Made by a program: the position numbers and the translations under genes. Below, in pieces: positions 10,132-19,565 of a DNA stretch of 39,467 bases. The notes beneath the pieces are model-generated. The model saw only the letters and a program-made list of their open reading frames with translations, was not told the DNA's origin and ran no database searches. The stretch is from Chara braunii (lineage: Eukaryota > Streptophyta > Charophyceae > Charales > Characeae), in assembly GCA_003427395.1 (NCBI GenBank), contig BFEA01000506.1:187115-226581 (forward strand), given 5' to 3'. Position 1 is the first letter of the stretch. The number at the start of each line of letters is the position of its first letter.

Positions 10132-10156
10132 CCTTTAGGAGTGTCCAACGAGACCC
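10132..10156 (-). repeat. Right TIR of the Harbinger element
   Basis: Reverse complement of 769-793 with about 4 mismatches, followed directly by the TAT target duplication (10157-10159). Confidence 0.85.
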
Positions 10157-10237
10157 TATCTCCATTTTTTGCAAAAGGCCAGATAGATCCACAAAAGTCT
10201 CAGGTTTTTGGCAAAAAAAAAAAAAAAAGGTAAGTCT

Positions 10238-10303
10238 CAATGTGTTTATAATATGCCCTTCAAGTTGTGTCCTCCTTTTTCCTTGACCTTGTTCGGCTCC
10301 ACC
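10238..10303. repeat. Outer inverted repeat, right copy
   Basis: Inverted copy of 675-741, lying 81 bp outside the right TIR. The material between it and the TIR is only loosely similar to that on the left (tttttgcaaaa-type motifs). Confidence 0.85.
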
Positions 10304-11070
10304 GTTCTTTTTTTTTTTTTTTTTTTTTCCCACATCTTCGTATGATAGTCAACAGATAGACTATAAGAACTTGCGGTCATGATTCCCATACATGGACTGA
10401 GTTGCCCCAAGTGCGCTTTAAGGACCATGCACTCTATTGAGGGGAAGAGGGCAGCGCCAGTGCTTCTTTTAGGCCCCTAACATTAGCCCAATTGCGCAAG
10501 CACAGTGCTATGCGAATTCGGTTCCCAACCACACTTTGGGAATCCCTGCTCCTTTCCCAGCACCTCTTCGTCGGCCTCTCCCTCCTTCTCGTCCTCCTCT
10601 GCCTCCTCCTCGAGGCCGCAGGCAAGGAAGGGAGCAGGGAATACAGGTTAGTTTTTTCTTTTTTTTTAAAGAAAACAAGAGAGCATGGGCCGCGAGGGGG
10701 GCGCTGAGAGGTATGAGGCAGGGGATAAGGGCCGGTCCGATGGTGCAGTGTAGGACTGCAGGTGCATTGTGAAAGCAACAACCGGACGCCGTTATTCGAT
10801 CGAGAAGCAAGAAGAAGGGCAAAGACGAAGAACCTGGTCGGGAACTGACCCAGGGGATAGGTGAACTAAAGGGATTGCGCAGGGAACATGGAGTGCTCGC
10901 CGCTTTTATTAATTGAGATATTGATAGATAGATGGCTCGATTGATTGTGTCCAGCTTTGGAAATGTAGCTTCTCGAGTCCGAACGTGAAGGCGAATTCTT
11001 CCTGCCACGTGCAACTCGCGGCGCGCGAGAGTATCTTTCTTTCTTTCTTTTCCTCCTTTTTTTCTTTTTT
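10304..11070. other. No gene seen
   Basis: T-run at about 10310-10328, then mixed sequence with pyrimidine-rich stretches (10560-10620). I found no domain-bearing frame. Confidence 0.5.
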
Positions 11071-11184
11071 CACACACACACACAGACAGAGACAGACACA
11101 CACACACACATACACACACACACACACACACACANNNNNNNNNNNNNNNNNNNNNNNNNNNNNNNNNNNNNNNNNNNNNNNNNN

Positions 11185-11213
<29 letters not shown>
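11071..11213. repeat. (CA)n, 50-N gap, (AG)n
   Basis: A (CA)n tract interrupted by cagaca units runs to 11134, then N from 11135 to 11184 (exactly 50), then (AG)n from 11185 to 11213. The gap falls between two different microsatellites, so its true content and size are unknown. Confidence 0.95.
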
Positions 11214-11215
<2 letters not shown>

Positions 11216-11253
11216 CTTTAAAGGAAGGCTGATGGAGGGAGGTGGTTCAGGTT

Positions 11254-11576
11254 ATGACGGTATCGACACAGCCTCAGATTAACTGCTAAACCCCACAAAA
11301 TCACCTAGCCTCAAGTTCAGAAGTCCTGCAACCACTGGCCAGGCTCAACATCCAGCACGGCCCGTCAATTCCCTTACCCCACTCCGGCAAGGCGTACTGC
11401 AGTAGAGCCACCATCTCCGCTGCTCATATACCCTATTCCCATCCTACCAGCTATAGCTTCCTTAGGCTCAGACATGACACTATCGACACAGCCTCAGATA
11501 AACTGCTAAACCTCACAAAATCACCCAGCCTCAAGTTCAGAACTCTTGCAACCACTGGTCAGGCTCAACATCCAGA
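11254..11576 (+). repeat. Direct duplication of about 105 bp
   Basis: 11254-11356 and 11472-11576 share about 90% identity by eye (atgac..tatcgacacagcctcag ... aggctcaacatccag) with a 115-bp spacer. No coding frame is supported. It may be the tail of an unknown repeat. Confidence 0.8.
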
Positions 11577-12815
11577 ACCACTTCTTGGCCGGCCTGCCCT
11601 GGTCAGATCAGAGCTGCGGTGACTCTTGTGAGGGACACCGGTAGCACTTTCGGCTTTGTTGTTAATAAATATCCATCTTTTTTTTTTACAATGAACAATG
11701 TCTTTATAAAAGCCGGGAACCGGGCCCGGCGTCTCTTACAAAATTATGTGGGGCCCTCAGTGGGCAAGGCATCACCGGCCTAAAACATAGAGGACACCAA
11801 TAGATTTAACCCCACTGTCAATTTCACAGTCCCAACAACTCAAAGAGTAAACGAAAATTTCCACCACAATCTAAATTATCCCCGAGGAATGAAAACACTG
11901 AGGAAATCTAAAACTCGTCACTAAAAAACCCTAATTCCCCTATCCTAAAAACTCAATGAAAATTACGAATCCTAGTTAGTACCCATAATTCCACCAATCA
12001 TAAAAGAAAACATACGCAAAAAGGCAATCAAAAGAACAGAGGGAAACCAAAGGTCATCGCTGCTTGATGATGTCCACTATTCATCCAAGGTTACTACCAA
12101 CCCCCTGCTAATCCGCTCCGCCACCCGCTCGGCAGGGGTCTGTGCCCACAGCCCTCCAATCTGCAGGCAGAGACCCCACAAAACCCACCCACCTCCTTGT
12201 GATTCAAAGCTGATAGCACCTTCCCACACTCCTCATACAAAAACACCAACTCCCGCCACGATGCTGTTTTTGCTAACCAGGGGATTACCCCACCTCCCGC
12301 GCGGCAGGAGCCAAAAGCCCCGCGAAACCCACCCACCTCCACGCGATTTAGGGTAAACCCCTCCCTCGATTCTGCATACACCCCCTACGGATGCTTCACC
12401 GCCTGCCATGACAAAGCCCCGGTGGGATGATGCTCATCATACAACCGCAAAAATTTAGATGACAACAGGACACCAGCCTAGACGGATGAAATGAAGCCCA
12501 ACCCCATTTCAACATCTCAGCGGCAGGGGTCGAAGACCCCGCAAGCCCACCCACCTCCTCGCGATTTAGGGAAAACCACTACCACTAATCTGCGCCGTCT
12601 CACAAGGAAACACCACCGCCCACCATAATGGTGATTCTACAGAGCGGCACTCTCTTACTCATCTTATCGCACGCAAAAAATGCTACCCTAAAGTTGCAAC
12701 AAATCACAACAGCTATTAACCAACAAAGAACAAGAAAAACACCGGAAAACACACATATGACCTCAGCCCTAATCTAATAAAAACCCCTGACTCACTCACA
12801 CATACACTCCTCTGT
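11577..12815. other. Non-coding, with a thrice-repeated motif; possible inverted LINE tail
   Basis: A run of T at 11682-11690 followed by GC-rich text could be the A-tail and 3' UTR of a LINE on -, but this is weak. From 12164 three degenerate copies of a motif with the core aacccacccacctcc plus a gcgattta-like end occur at 12164-12207, 12301-12355 and 12520-12577. No protein domain is recognisable. Confidence 0.4.
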
Positions 12816-13301
12816 ATGACTTGCAATGATCAGGAAATCGAATATCAATCCCATATCTGGTGGTCCTATGAGTTCGCCAGGAAGTTCTGGGCCTGGTGGC
12901 AAGCCCTTTGGGCTGAAGCCAATCAGGGAACAGAACACCATAGGAAGTGGGATGACAAACTAATACTGGGAGGAGCAGGCCAAGAACACCCACCGATGGT
13001 GAAGGCGGCAAGAATCGTGGGCATGTGGACACTCTGGATAGAAAGAAACGGGAAGCGCTTCAACAATGCCGAGCCGAAGAAGGAAAGAGCACAACAACTC
13101 ATGCGAAGAGGTATCAGAGAAATCATCGAGGCAGACTGGCGAAAGAACAGGAGAGCAAATCTTCCCCTGCAGGACCAAGCACAGAGATTCGCAAAGAAGT
13201 GGGCGCAGGACCACTGCTGGGCGATCCCCAACCAGAAAGGAAGACTGCTCTTCTCCAGAATGCTGGAGGCCAGAAGAACATGGGCAATTGAGCCTGACTG
13301 A
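12816..13301 (+). pseudogene. LINE reverse transcriptase C-terminus, 5'-truncated
   Basis: A 161-residue frame resembling the C-terminal end of plant non-LTR retrotransposon polyproteins, where a zf-RVT-like segment follows the RT. It shows a Cys then YQSHIWWSYEFARKFWAWW, like the E..xHIxWxCxxAxxxW pattern of that region, although the usual second Cys is Ser/Tyr here. Further on is VGMWTLWIERNGKRF, like the WxxWxxRN motif near these proteins' ends. The RT domain itself is absent, so this is a 5'-truncated copy, as usual for LINEs. ATG 12816 is only the first Met in the fragment. A 3' UTR and a 40-A tail follow on the same strand. Confidence 0.6.
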
Positions 13302-14055
13302 AATATCCTATAATCTCTCAAACCCTGTATATACTGTAAATAATGTACATAAGAATTCTTTCCTCTACCCCTACAATAGCTACAACCCTTAAGACCACCC
13401 ATTGATATTACCCTTATATATTGCCATTCTCCCGCCTTATCCCATCCTCCTTTCACCTCTTCTTATCCTATCCGCTTTACTCCCACCCCTCTCTATACCA
13501 AGATTACTTTAAAAAGAGTTATAATGGAGGTTTGCCTTATTCTTTTCATACTTCGCTATTACATGAAGTCCTTATGCAGGCTTAGGGAAGCTGGGCCCTT
13601 TCCCAGTTGCAGTGCGTGCACTGCAATCCTTTGAACCACTTTGAAAACAGCAATGATTCTTTTTTCTGCAATGCAGAAGTCAACCGCAATGGTTATGAAC
13701 AAAATGGAGTAATGATAATAAAGGCAAAGTGTTGGTCCCAGACCGACCGCTTTCCGACTTCATCCTAGATAGGCTTTCTGGAATATTTGCTTTATTGATA
13801 AGGGACGCTGGACCCGGTTTCCAGCATTCTCAGGATAAGTAGGCTAGCCTCAGGTCGTTGCAAATTTGCAATTATTGGTACGGTACACTATTTGTGTACA
13901 TACTGGAGATTGGTCCTAGAGGTTTTAATAGTTTCAGTCCTTTTTCCTCCTTAAGTGAAACTGGGTAATGCTCCCAGAGGTTCACACGGGTAGACTGTGA
14001 AGACCCCGGCCTCAAACTTTTGTTGGAAATATAATGTCTTGGGCACTGGGCCCAT

Positions 14056-14099
<44 letters not shown>
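13302..14099 (+). other. LINE 3' UTR and 40-A tail
   Basis: Non-coding sequence runs from the LINE stop to a pure run of 40 A at 14060-14099, preceded by gggcactgggcccatgttt. This is the expected end of a retrotransposed LINE. I could not find a clear target duplication at both ends. Confidence 0.6.
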
Positions 14100-14102
<3 letters not shown>

Positions 14103-14247
14103 GCTACAACAGGTGAACGCTCTGAAGTCAAGAAGTCCATGAGCGCTCTTGGAGATCATAAGCAGAACTGTGCGTTGTACGTGGGAAGTCCCGCAGCAAT
14201 CTCCATTACTCCTGTCGCCATCACATTCATGGGCTGACCCTTACAAA

Positions 14248-14341
14248 TCAGTCTCGTCAGGTATAGGGCAGGATACCCCCGCAAAAAACTCCATATCAGA
14301 GACCGAGGGGCATAGCCCCCGATCAGTCTCGTCAGGTATAG
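14248..14341 (+). repeat. Short direct repeat, period 75
   Basis: tcagtctcgtcaggtatag occurs at 14248-14266 and again at 14323-14341. It lies in an open + frame (14149-14661) that matches nothing I know and ends in a basic EKRRKKK tail. I do not call that frame a gene. Confidence 0.8.
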
Positions 14342-14696
14342 TGCAGCATCCGGACGATGACCCCCACATATCGCTCTCTCCTTCCTCCACCGGACTAGGA
14401 TTCTTGACAAAGTCAAGTGAGACCAGTAATGACCAGGAGCATGTCACGGCTCCCTCGGCACGCCCCCCAAACACCCCCGTGTTCCTCCCTGCGCCCCTCC
14501 CTGCGCCGCCATGGTCACCCCTACGCCAAGTTCTGGCAATCGGAGTAGACAGATTTCGTCGACCCCGTGCGATCCCCCAACGCCCGAATGCTGCCCGTTG
14601 GCCAACGTCGGATAGGAGGATCTTTGAAAAAAGAAGGAAAAAAAAGCAGGGGGATTGGTAGTCGGGACATCCGTTTATATTGGAACAATATTTAAC

Positions 14697-14815
14697 AAAA
14701 AAAAAAAAAAAAAAAAAAAATGGAACGATACAGAGAAAGGAGATTAACATGGCCACTGTGCAAGGATGACATGAATAAATCGACAAATGGTCTAGGAAAA
14801 AAAAAAAAAAAAAAA
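14697..14815 (+). repeat. Two poly-A tracts
   Basis: 24 A at 14697-14720 and 19 A at 14797-14815. tggaac-ata occurs on both sides of the first tract. They could be tails of short retroposed sequences or simple slippage. Confidence 0.7.
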
Positions 14816-17304
14816 GTAGCGGAACTAAATAAAAGAGATGGGTTATGAAACCAGAAAGAAAAACCCGTATAGATAACAACAAGCAGAGGGTGAATCTAAC
14901 AGCAGTGCAAGGTTGCGCGCATGTGATACGCAACCTCACGCCCCCTCGCGGCTTCCCGTCCTAGGGTCGCCGATCAGAGTTCTGGGAGGGGCGTGGCCGA
15001 GGATTTTTGGCCGTAAGGGTTGAGTCTCCCGGACGGAACGGCAGGCTCTCGTTTCGTGCCAGAGGTTTTCCCCGGAGTCGAACTGTGGTCGCCAAGTCCC
15101 GTGGGGGTCGGATGACCCCGAAGCGATAAAATCAGAAGGGTTTCCGCAAAAACGATTTGCCGTCGTGCATTGAGACGGAAAAAGGCATCAGGGGGAGAGG
15201 GCCATGGCGGCGGAAGACAAAAACCCCGACCGTCATGGGTTTGGCGGCTAGGTGGTGGGTTCGAAGCCTTCAGGCCTCGTCATCGGTCTCACGAAGTGAC
15301 CGGACCCTCAGGTTCTTGTTGTAGAGGTGGTTGGTTCGAGACCCTCAAGCCTCAGCGTCAGACTCGCAAAGTCCGCGCGGAAGTTTCCGAGAGGGTGAAG
15401 CGGCGGGAGGACTAATCGACATCCGAATTCGAAATTGAGCGGGCAGCGCCTCCGCGTTACAGGAGAGCTCGGGGAAACGTGTCCCTCCCTCGTAACCCGG
15501 GACCAAGCGTCGCCAAGAGCACGAGTCCCCCTGGCGACACCAGCCGCAATCAAACCGCGGCCGCCACGCGGCGTGAGCGGCCGACCAGGGCAACACTGTT
15601 AAACCCATATAGGGCAATATTAGAGTCGGGGAATCAAAACGATCAATCAGAACAAACCCGTTCTCCCGTATATCACAAGCCCGAGGCGGGTCCCGCCAAC
15701 ACGCTTGTTTCGTTTGACTCAACGCGCGCCGTACGTCCACATCGCAGTAGACGCTGTCGTCATCTGTGATGGGGAAGGTTGGTAGCGGGATGAGACGATC
15801 GGAGGTACACGATGAGCAAGGGCAAGATCCCGCGGTCCCGGTCACCCGAATCAACATCGACTCCATACAACACTCGATGCAGCCTTCTCTCTCAAGGTTA
15901 GTGCGTCGGGAGAAGATGGCGAAATCTAAGCTCTCTTCCCCTGGCAGGGGCATCGATCGCGCGCGCGGACGCAGGCGGCTGACGTCATCGGTGCGGGGAC
16001 GGGAAGCTAAAAAACGATGACTACCCGTTCAGAAAGGAAAGGCGAGAGAGAGGAAGAGAAAGAGAGAGAGAGCTACACCGAGACTGCGCGTGCGCGCAGG
16101 ACGGGCCGCGGAAGGGAGGGGAACAATGCGAGTAACACACTCATACTCCTAAGCAGACGGTCCTCCAATTCAGTTCCCCCGTCCCCGCCCGGATAAGTAC
16201 ACACAAACATACATGCATGCAACCGATAACTCTTGACAGGACATTCAATCATCCATAGACCTTCGACATCACTCGTGCGCACAACAAGTTCCCATTACTC
16301 GGGGCCTCACACACACATCATGCATAGACAAAGCAGCAATGGAGATAAAAGTGAGTCCTTCTTGTACAAAAATTCTCAATAAACTGCCGCCCCCAGGCGC
16401 AGCCTTCAAAACTTCCCAAGACCACCGGCCACCATAGCCACAAGGCCCTTCCGCGGCCGGCGTCCACTCCCCACCACTGCTCAATCCCTCTGACTGCTTC
16501 ACCCCGAGACTACCGCGGGCCCACCCCACGTCGTCACTCCGCCCGTCCTTGGGCTCATCGAGCCTGTTCGGTGCCGCGGACTTCGCGCATAGCTCGCGCA
16601 GCATTGCAGCCGAGATCAAAGAGAAGGAGAGGAGAGGGTTGCGCGAATTTATAGCGTGGGAGGCGGCGGGTTGCCAGCGCAAGGTGCGGGCAGCGCAGGG
16701 TGTAGATGAGCAGGACAGAAGAAAGGTGGGGAGTTAGAGAGTTCCACCCGCGGGGTTGCATGGGCTTATGTGATTGGGGTGCTCGTTCAAGTGGTGCGCG
16801 GTTTCCCGCTTTCCACATTGATCCGAGCATCCCAACTACGCAGCCAATCACTTCGCGGGGGAAGACGGGGTAAGGATCAAGCTGGGCGTAGGGGAAGACG
16901 AAGAGTCCTGCATGGGGGGGGGGGAGAGAAACGCGCGCCGCAAGAAAGGAAGATGGCGCAGGGGTGCGAGACGCGCGAAGAAATCAGAGCATAGGCGCGC
17001 GTGCAAGAAAAATTCAAAAAGTCCCAACTGAAACCGTTTCTTGGTTTTCATACCGCGACCGCTATTCGCCTGCGCGGGAGTTATTAGCAAAAAAAATAAA
17101 AAAGCCGTTTTAAAAAGAAAACAAAAGCAAAAAGAAAAAAAAAACCCTTTTTGTCCGCATCCGTACCTCGGGGCCTCCGGGGGATTCTTCCTCAGGGATA
17201 CGGCAAGCCGCGCGGTACGAGTCTGAGCTTATCACATCTGTGATATGCAGGGGCTTCCGAAAAATTAGCAGTCTCCCAACTGCTGATGTCATCATGTCTT
17301 GGAT
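14816..17304. other. GC-rich stretch without a supportable gene
   Basis: Several frames of 60-200 codons overlap on both strands, for example 15766-16020 on + (basic, RARGRRR) and 15345-15953 on -. None has a recognisable domain or a clear advantage over its opposite-strand shadow. It includes a GA-rich microsatellite at about 16046-16071. Confidence 0.4.
15251..15372 (+). repeat. 47-bp direct repeat with B-box-like ggttcga
   Basis: 15251-15297 and 15326-15372 align at roughly three quarters of positions (ggtggt-ggttcga ... tcgcaaagt), 75 bp apart. Each contains GGTTCGA followed by a CC two bases later, like the B box of tRNA-derived SINEs, but no A box or cloverleaf is visible. Confidence 0.5.
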
Positions 17305-17435
17305 GATCGGGCGGCCTCTTCATCGTCAGCTGGCCTGATCATCCTTCCTTATCTACATGGATGCATCCTGCATCCTCCATCGCCTCCTCCCATAGATCCG
17401 ATCGGGCGGCCCCTTCATCGTCAGCTGGCCCGATC
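17305..17435 (+). repeat. Two 36-bp copies, each an imperfect hairpin
   Basis: 17305-17340 and 17400-17435 differ at a few positions only. The second copy has inverted ends (gatcgggc ... gcccgatc), the first a degenerate version. They lie just downstream of the gypsy post-pol frames and may belong to its 3' end, which I could not delimit. Confidence 0.7.
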
Positions 17436-17443
17436 GGTAAGTA

Positions 17444-17446
<3 letters not shown>

Positions 17447-17481
<35 letters not shown>
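17447..17481. repeat. (AT)n microsatellite
   Basis: About 35 bp of alternating AT. Confidence 0.95.
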
Positions 17482-17484
<3 letters not shown>

Positions 17485-17553
17485 CGCGTATCGTCTCGCG
17501 AGCTTTAGGTCCGGAAAAGAAGAAGAAAAAGAAAGAGGTGGTGGTGGAGATGA

Positions 17554-18174
17554 TCATACGAAGTAATCAATTTCCGGATTGAGAGGGGGAGGAAGAGGAG
17601 GGAGAAACGCCGCGAGCACGACCAAGTTGGCTGGCACTTCCACTTCATTGAAGTGGTGCTGGACAAAGGAGGGGTAAAGGAAGGCCCCCGGCACATGCGA
17701 GAGGACCCGTGGCGCGAGATCGGCGATCGCCCGAATGATTCGTCGTCGCAGAGGCCGATTCCTCGGACCCGTCAGCACCAGATGGGTCTCTGTGTACGGC
17801 CTCCGCTCCCGCTTAACCGCCGCGAAGACCAGGATATGGTACATAATATTGGGCCGCCCGCCGGTCTCGTAGATGAGCGTGCCCACCAACCTCGAGGCTA
17901 TACATCCGTCGAATGGAGGCTGCAAGAACGCCTCCCATGCCGGATCAAGACGCGGCGCCCCCTCGATGGCCTCAAGCCGGATGGTGGCCAGTTCCACCAT
18001 GTGATCCGCGTCGGTTTGATGGACCATCTGGCTCGGGGGAACTGCTGATATCAATGACCGGGGTATCCTGGGGCGGTTGGCGAAATCGAAACGGTCCTGC
18101 AAGGAGGGGGAGTCCGGACGCGGGATATGGAACTCGTCCCAATCCCCCCCTTGCGCCTGATGGCCCGGCTGCAT
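17554..18174 (-). CDS. Post-pol frame c of gypsy 1, unknown
   Basis: 206 residues from ATG 18174, 142 bp after the frame b stop. It shares with frame b a VEL ... AWE ... (Y)xxxxxxKxERRxxT ... LR/L ... I ... LAxxV pattern, so the two are probably ancient duplicates. It ends ANLVVLAAFLPPLPPPLNPE. No signal peptide, zinc motif or catalytic motif is visible. It is the last frame before (AT)n and the hairpin repeats. Confidence 0.5.
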   Translation of the reverse strand: MQPGHQAQGGDWDEFHIPRPDSPSLQDRFDFANRPRIPRSLISAVPPSQMVHQTDADHMVELATIRLEAIEGAPRLDPAWEAFLQPPFDGCIASRLVGTLIYETGGRPNIMYHILVFAAVKRERRPYTETHLVLTGPRNRPLRRRIIRAIADLAPRVLSHVPGAFLYPSFVQHHFNEVEVPANLVVLAAFLPPLPPPLNPEIDYFV

Positions 18175-18316
18175 GGCTATTGAGATCGGGGAGGCGGGGC
18201 CGCTGAGATGTCGACTCCCGATGGCCTGCGGATATCCGCGGTTCTTCGGCGGGGCAGTCCTCCCTCAGTCGGGGTCCGATAATAAGGGTGGCTTTTCTCT
18301 CGCGAACCGGATCGAC

Positions 18317-18976
18317 TCAGCGCACCGGCGCAGGCTGGACAACCTCACAGACAGGCCCCACTCGACTGGCCTGAGCTTCCGGCGATGGACTTCGTCGCCG
18401 CTTCGGGACGATTCTCTTTCTTAGTGCCTTCAGGGCCGCCGGCTTTGGATACGATGATGGAGGCCGCAGCGGCTTGTCGTCGTGCCCGAAGTCCACCACG
18501 GACTCTCCCTCATGCGCCAGGTAATCAGGTATCACCGCCGCGTTATACGCTCTGCACGGGGCGGAGGCGGTCCGTAGTCTGAGCTGCAAGTCTTCTTCTT
18601 CTGCGGCGATTACCTGCGCAATGGACAGCAGCTCGATGTGGATGAGCTGCAAGAGCCCCAGGCGATTCGTTCCGATCCTCCCGAAAGGGTAAAGCGCCAC
18701 CGTTCCCTCCTTCCGCTCCGGCTTCGGCTTGGCAATTACGTAGTATACATAGAGGAACTCGCCGACGTTATGAACTTCGTGCTCCACGAAGAATGTACAC
18801 ATGCCCAGCACCACCGACGAATTCAGCGCCCAATGCAGCTCCCACGCGTCCTCGTCAGCGGGCGGCAATTGCTCAGCGTCCGTAAGCTCCACCAGGTACT
18901 CGGGGAAGTGGCGCATAGGATAGGGGAGCTGTGTCAGTTGGTAAGGGAGGGTAGTGTAAGAGAAGAAGGGAGGCAT
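18317..18976 (-). CDS. Post-pol frame b of gypsy 1, unknown
   Basis: 219 residues from ATG 18976, directly abutting the frame a stop. No known domain. The middle reads YLVELTDAEQLPPADEDAW ... FLYVYYVIAKPKPERKEG ... NRLGLLQLIHIELLSIAQV, which lines up with frame c (VEL ... DPAWE ... MYHILVFAAVKRERRPYTE ... LRRRIIRAIADLAPRV). The C-terminal 50 residues are basic and Pro/Ser-rich (RKRIVPKRRRSPSPEAQ), like a nuclear-localisation or nucleic-acid-binding tail (inference). Frames a, b and c stay open while pol carries two stops. Confidence 0.5.
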   Translation of the reverse strand: MPPFFSYTTLPYQLTQLPYPMRHFPEYLVELTDAEQLPPADEDAWELHWALNSSVVLGMCTFFVEHEVHNVGEFLYVYYVIAKPKPERKEGTVALYPFGRIGTNRLGLLQLIHIELLSIAQVIAAEEEDLQLRLRTASAPCRAYNAAVIPDYLAHEGESVVDFGHDDKPLRPPSSYPKPAALKALRKRIVPKRRRSPSPEAQASRVGPVCEVVQPAPVR

Positions 18977-19525
18977 TTAGAGAGAAGGGGGAGGGACACC
19001 TTGAATGTTGAGGGGCTCGGCGGGAGGAAAAAGCGCAAGAAGCTGCGGCACCAATGCAAGTGCTCCCTCCGGAGTCCGCCGCAGAAGTCCTTCGTATGCG
19101 GTGAAGCGATGGGTGCCCCTCGCCTGTACTCGCGCCACCGATCTAGCCACCTGGAGGGCGTAGTCGCGCAAGAACCTGTACGCCGATTCCCGATGGTGCC
19201 CAGGCAAGACGTTTAAATCCCCGGTGAAAGTAGCGACGCTGTGCACGAAGTTCGTAGCCACCTGGATGGCTCGGAACTCGATGAACACTCGCGTGGATTC
19301 CTGACCAGGTACTGGCGATATGTCCACATAGACGCTCGCGTACGTCACATGCTGCACGAGGAGCGAGTACACCGCCAAGTCAGCAACGCTGGGTGCCGAC
19401 ACGTTCACTTGCTGAATATCGAAGCGCAGCTGCCGATCATCATTGAACCGGTTCCAGAGAAGAGCGTCCGAGATGGGCGGCTGGAAGTGCTCGAGCAGCT
19501 CATGCTCCTGTTCGCGATGGTTCAT
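18977..19525 (-). CDS. Post-pol frame a of gypsy 1, unknown
   Basis: ATG at 19525 lies 40 bp after the pol stop. The frame codes for about 182 residues with no stop and no recognised domain. Features: HELLEHFQPPISDALLW near the start, a probable strand-rich middle (ASVYVDIS, RVFIEFRAI) and a helical part LNVLPGHHRESAYRFLRDY. It aligns by eye, weakly, with frames b and c in the T..(L)xVLxGxxxxxxxRxLRxxA pattern, suggesting tandem paralogues. Its stop is followed immediately by the ATG of frame b (TAAATG). The position matches the env or extra-ORF slot of some gypsy elements, but no signal peptide or membrane segment is evident. Confidence 0.5.
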   Translation of the reverse strand: MNHREQEHELLEHFQPPISDALLWNRFNDDRQLRFDIQQVNVSAPSVADLAVYSLLVQHVTYASVYVDISPVPGQESTRVFIEFRAIQVATNFVHSVATFTGDLNVLPGHHRESAYRFLRDYALQVARSVARVQARGTHRFTAYEGLLRRTPEGALALVPQLLALFPPAEPLNIQGVPPPSL

Positions 19526-19565
19526 CCTGCGAGGCAAGGTCTTTAGCGGATGACGACGGCGCCAA

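Larger units (their letters stand above)
769..10156. mobile_element. PIF/Harbinger-type DNA transposon, about 9.4 kb, inactive
   Basis: The ends form imperfect terminal inverted repeats: the left begins gggtcttgttagaaactcct, and the right read inwards begins gggtctcgttggacactcct. Both are flanked directly by the trinucleotide TAT (766-768 and 10157-10159), a 3-bp target duplication as expected for this superfamily. Inside are the two proteins typical of PIF/Harbinger, a Myb/SANT-type (trihelix) DNA-binding protein on + and a DDE transposase on -, converging, plus a third broken gene on +. All three genes carry stops or frameshifts, and the transposase also carries a nested insertion, so this copy cannot move by itself. 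The family is usually shorter; the extra length comes from the third gene, simple repeats and the nested element. Confidence 0.85.

Noticed and set aside
10909-11133. Cys/Val-rich frames on -
   Set aside because: Translation of (CA)n; likewise near 39187-39440.
15251-15372. tRNA gene suggested by GGTTCGA motifs
   Set aside because: No acceptor stem, D arm or anticodon arm can be drawn around either motif.
17554-19525. Post-pol frames as an envelope glycoprotein
   Set aside because: No signal peptide, transmembrane segment or glycosylated Cys-rich region is visible in frames a, b or c.
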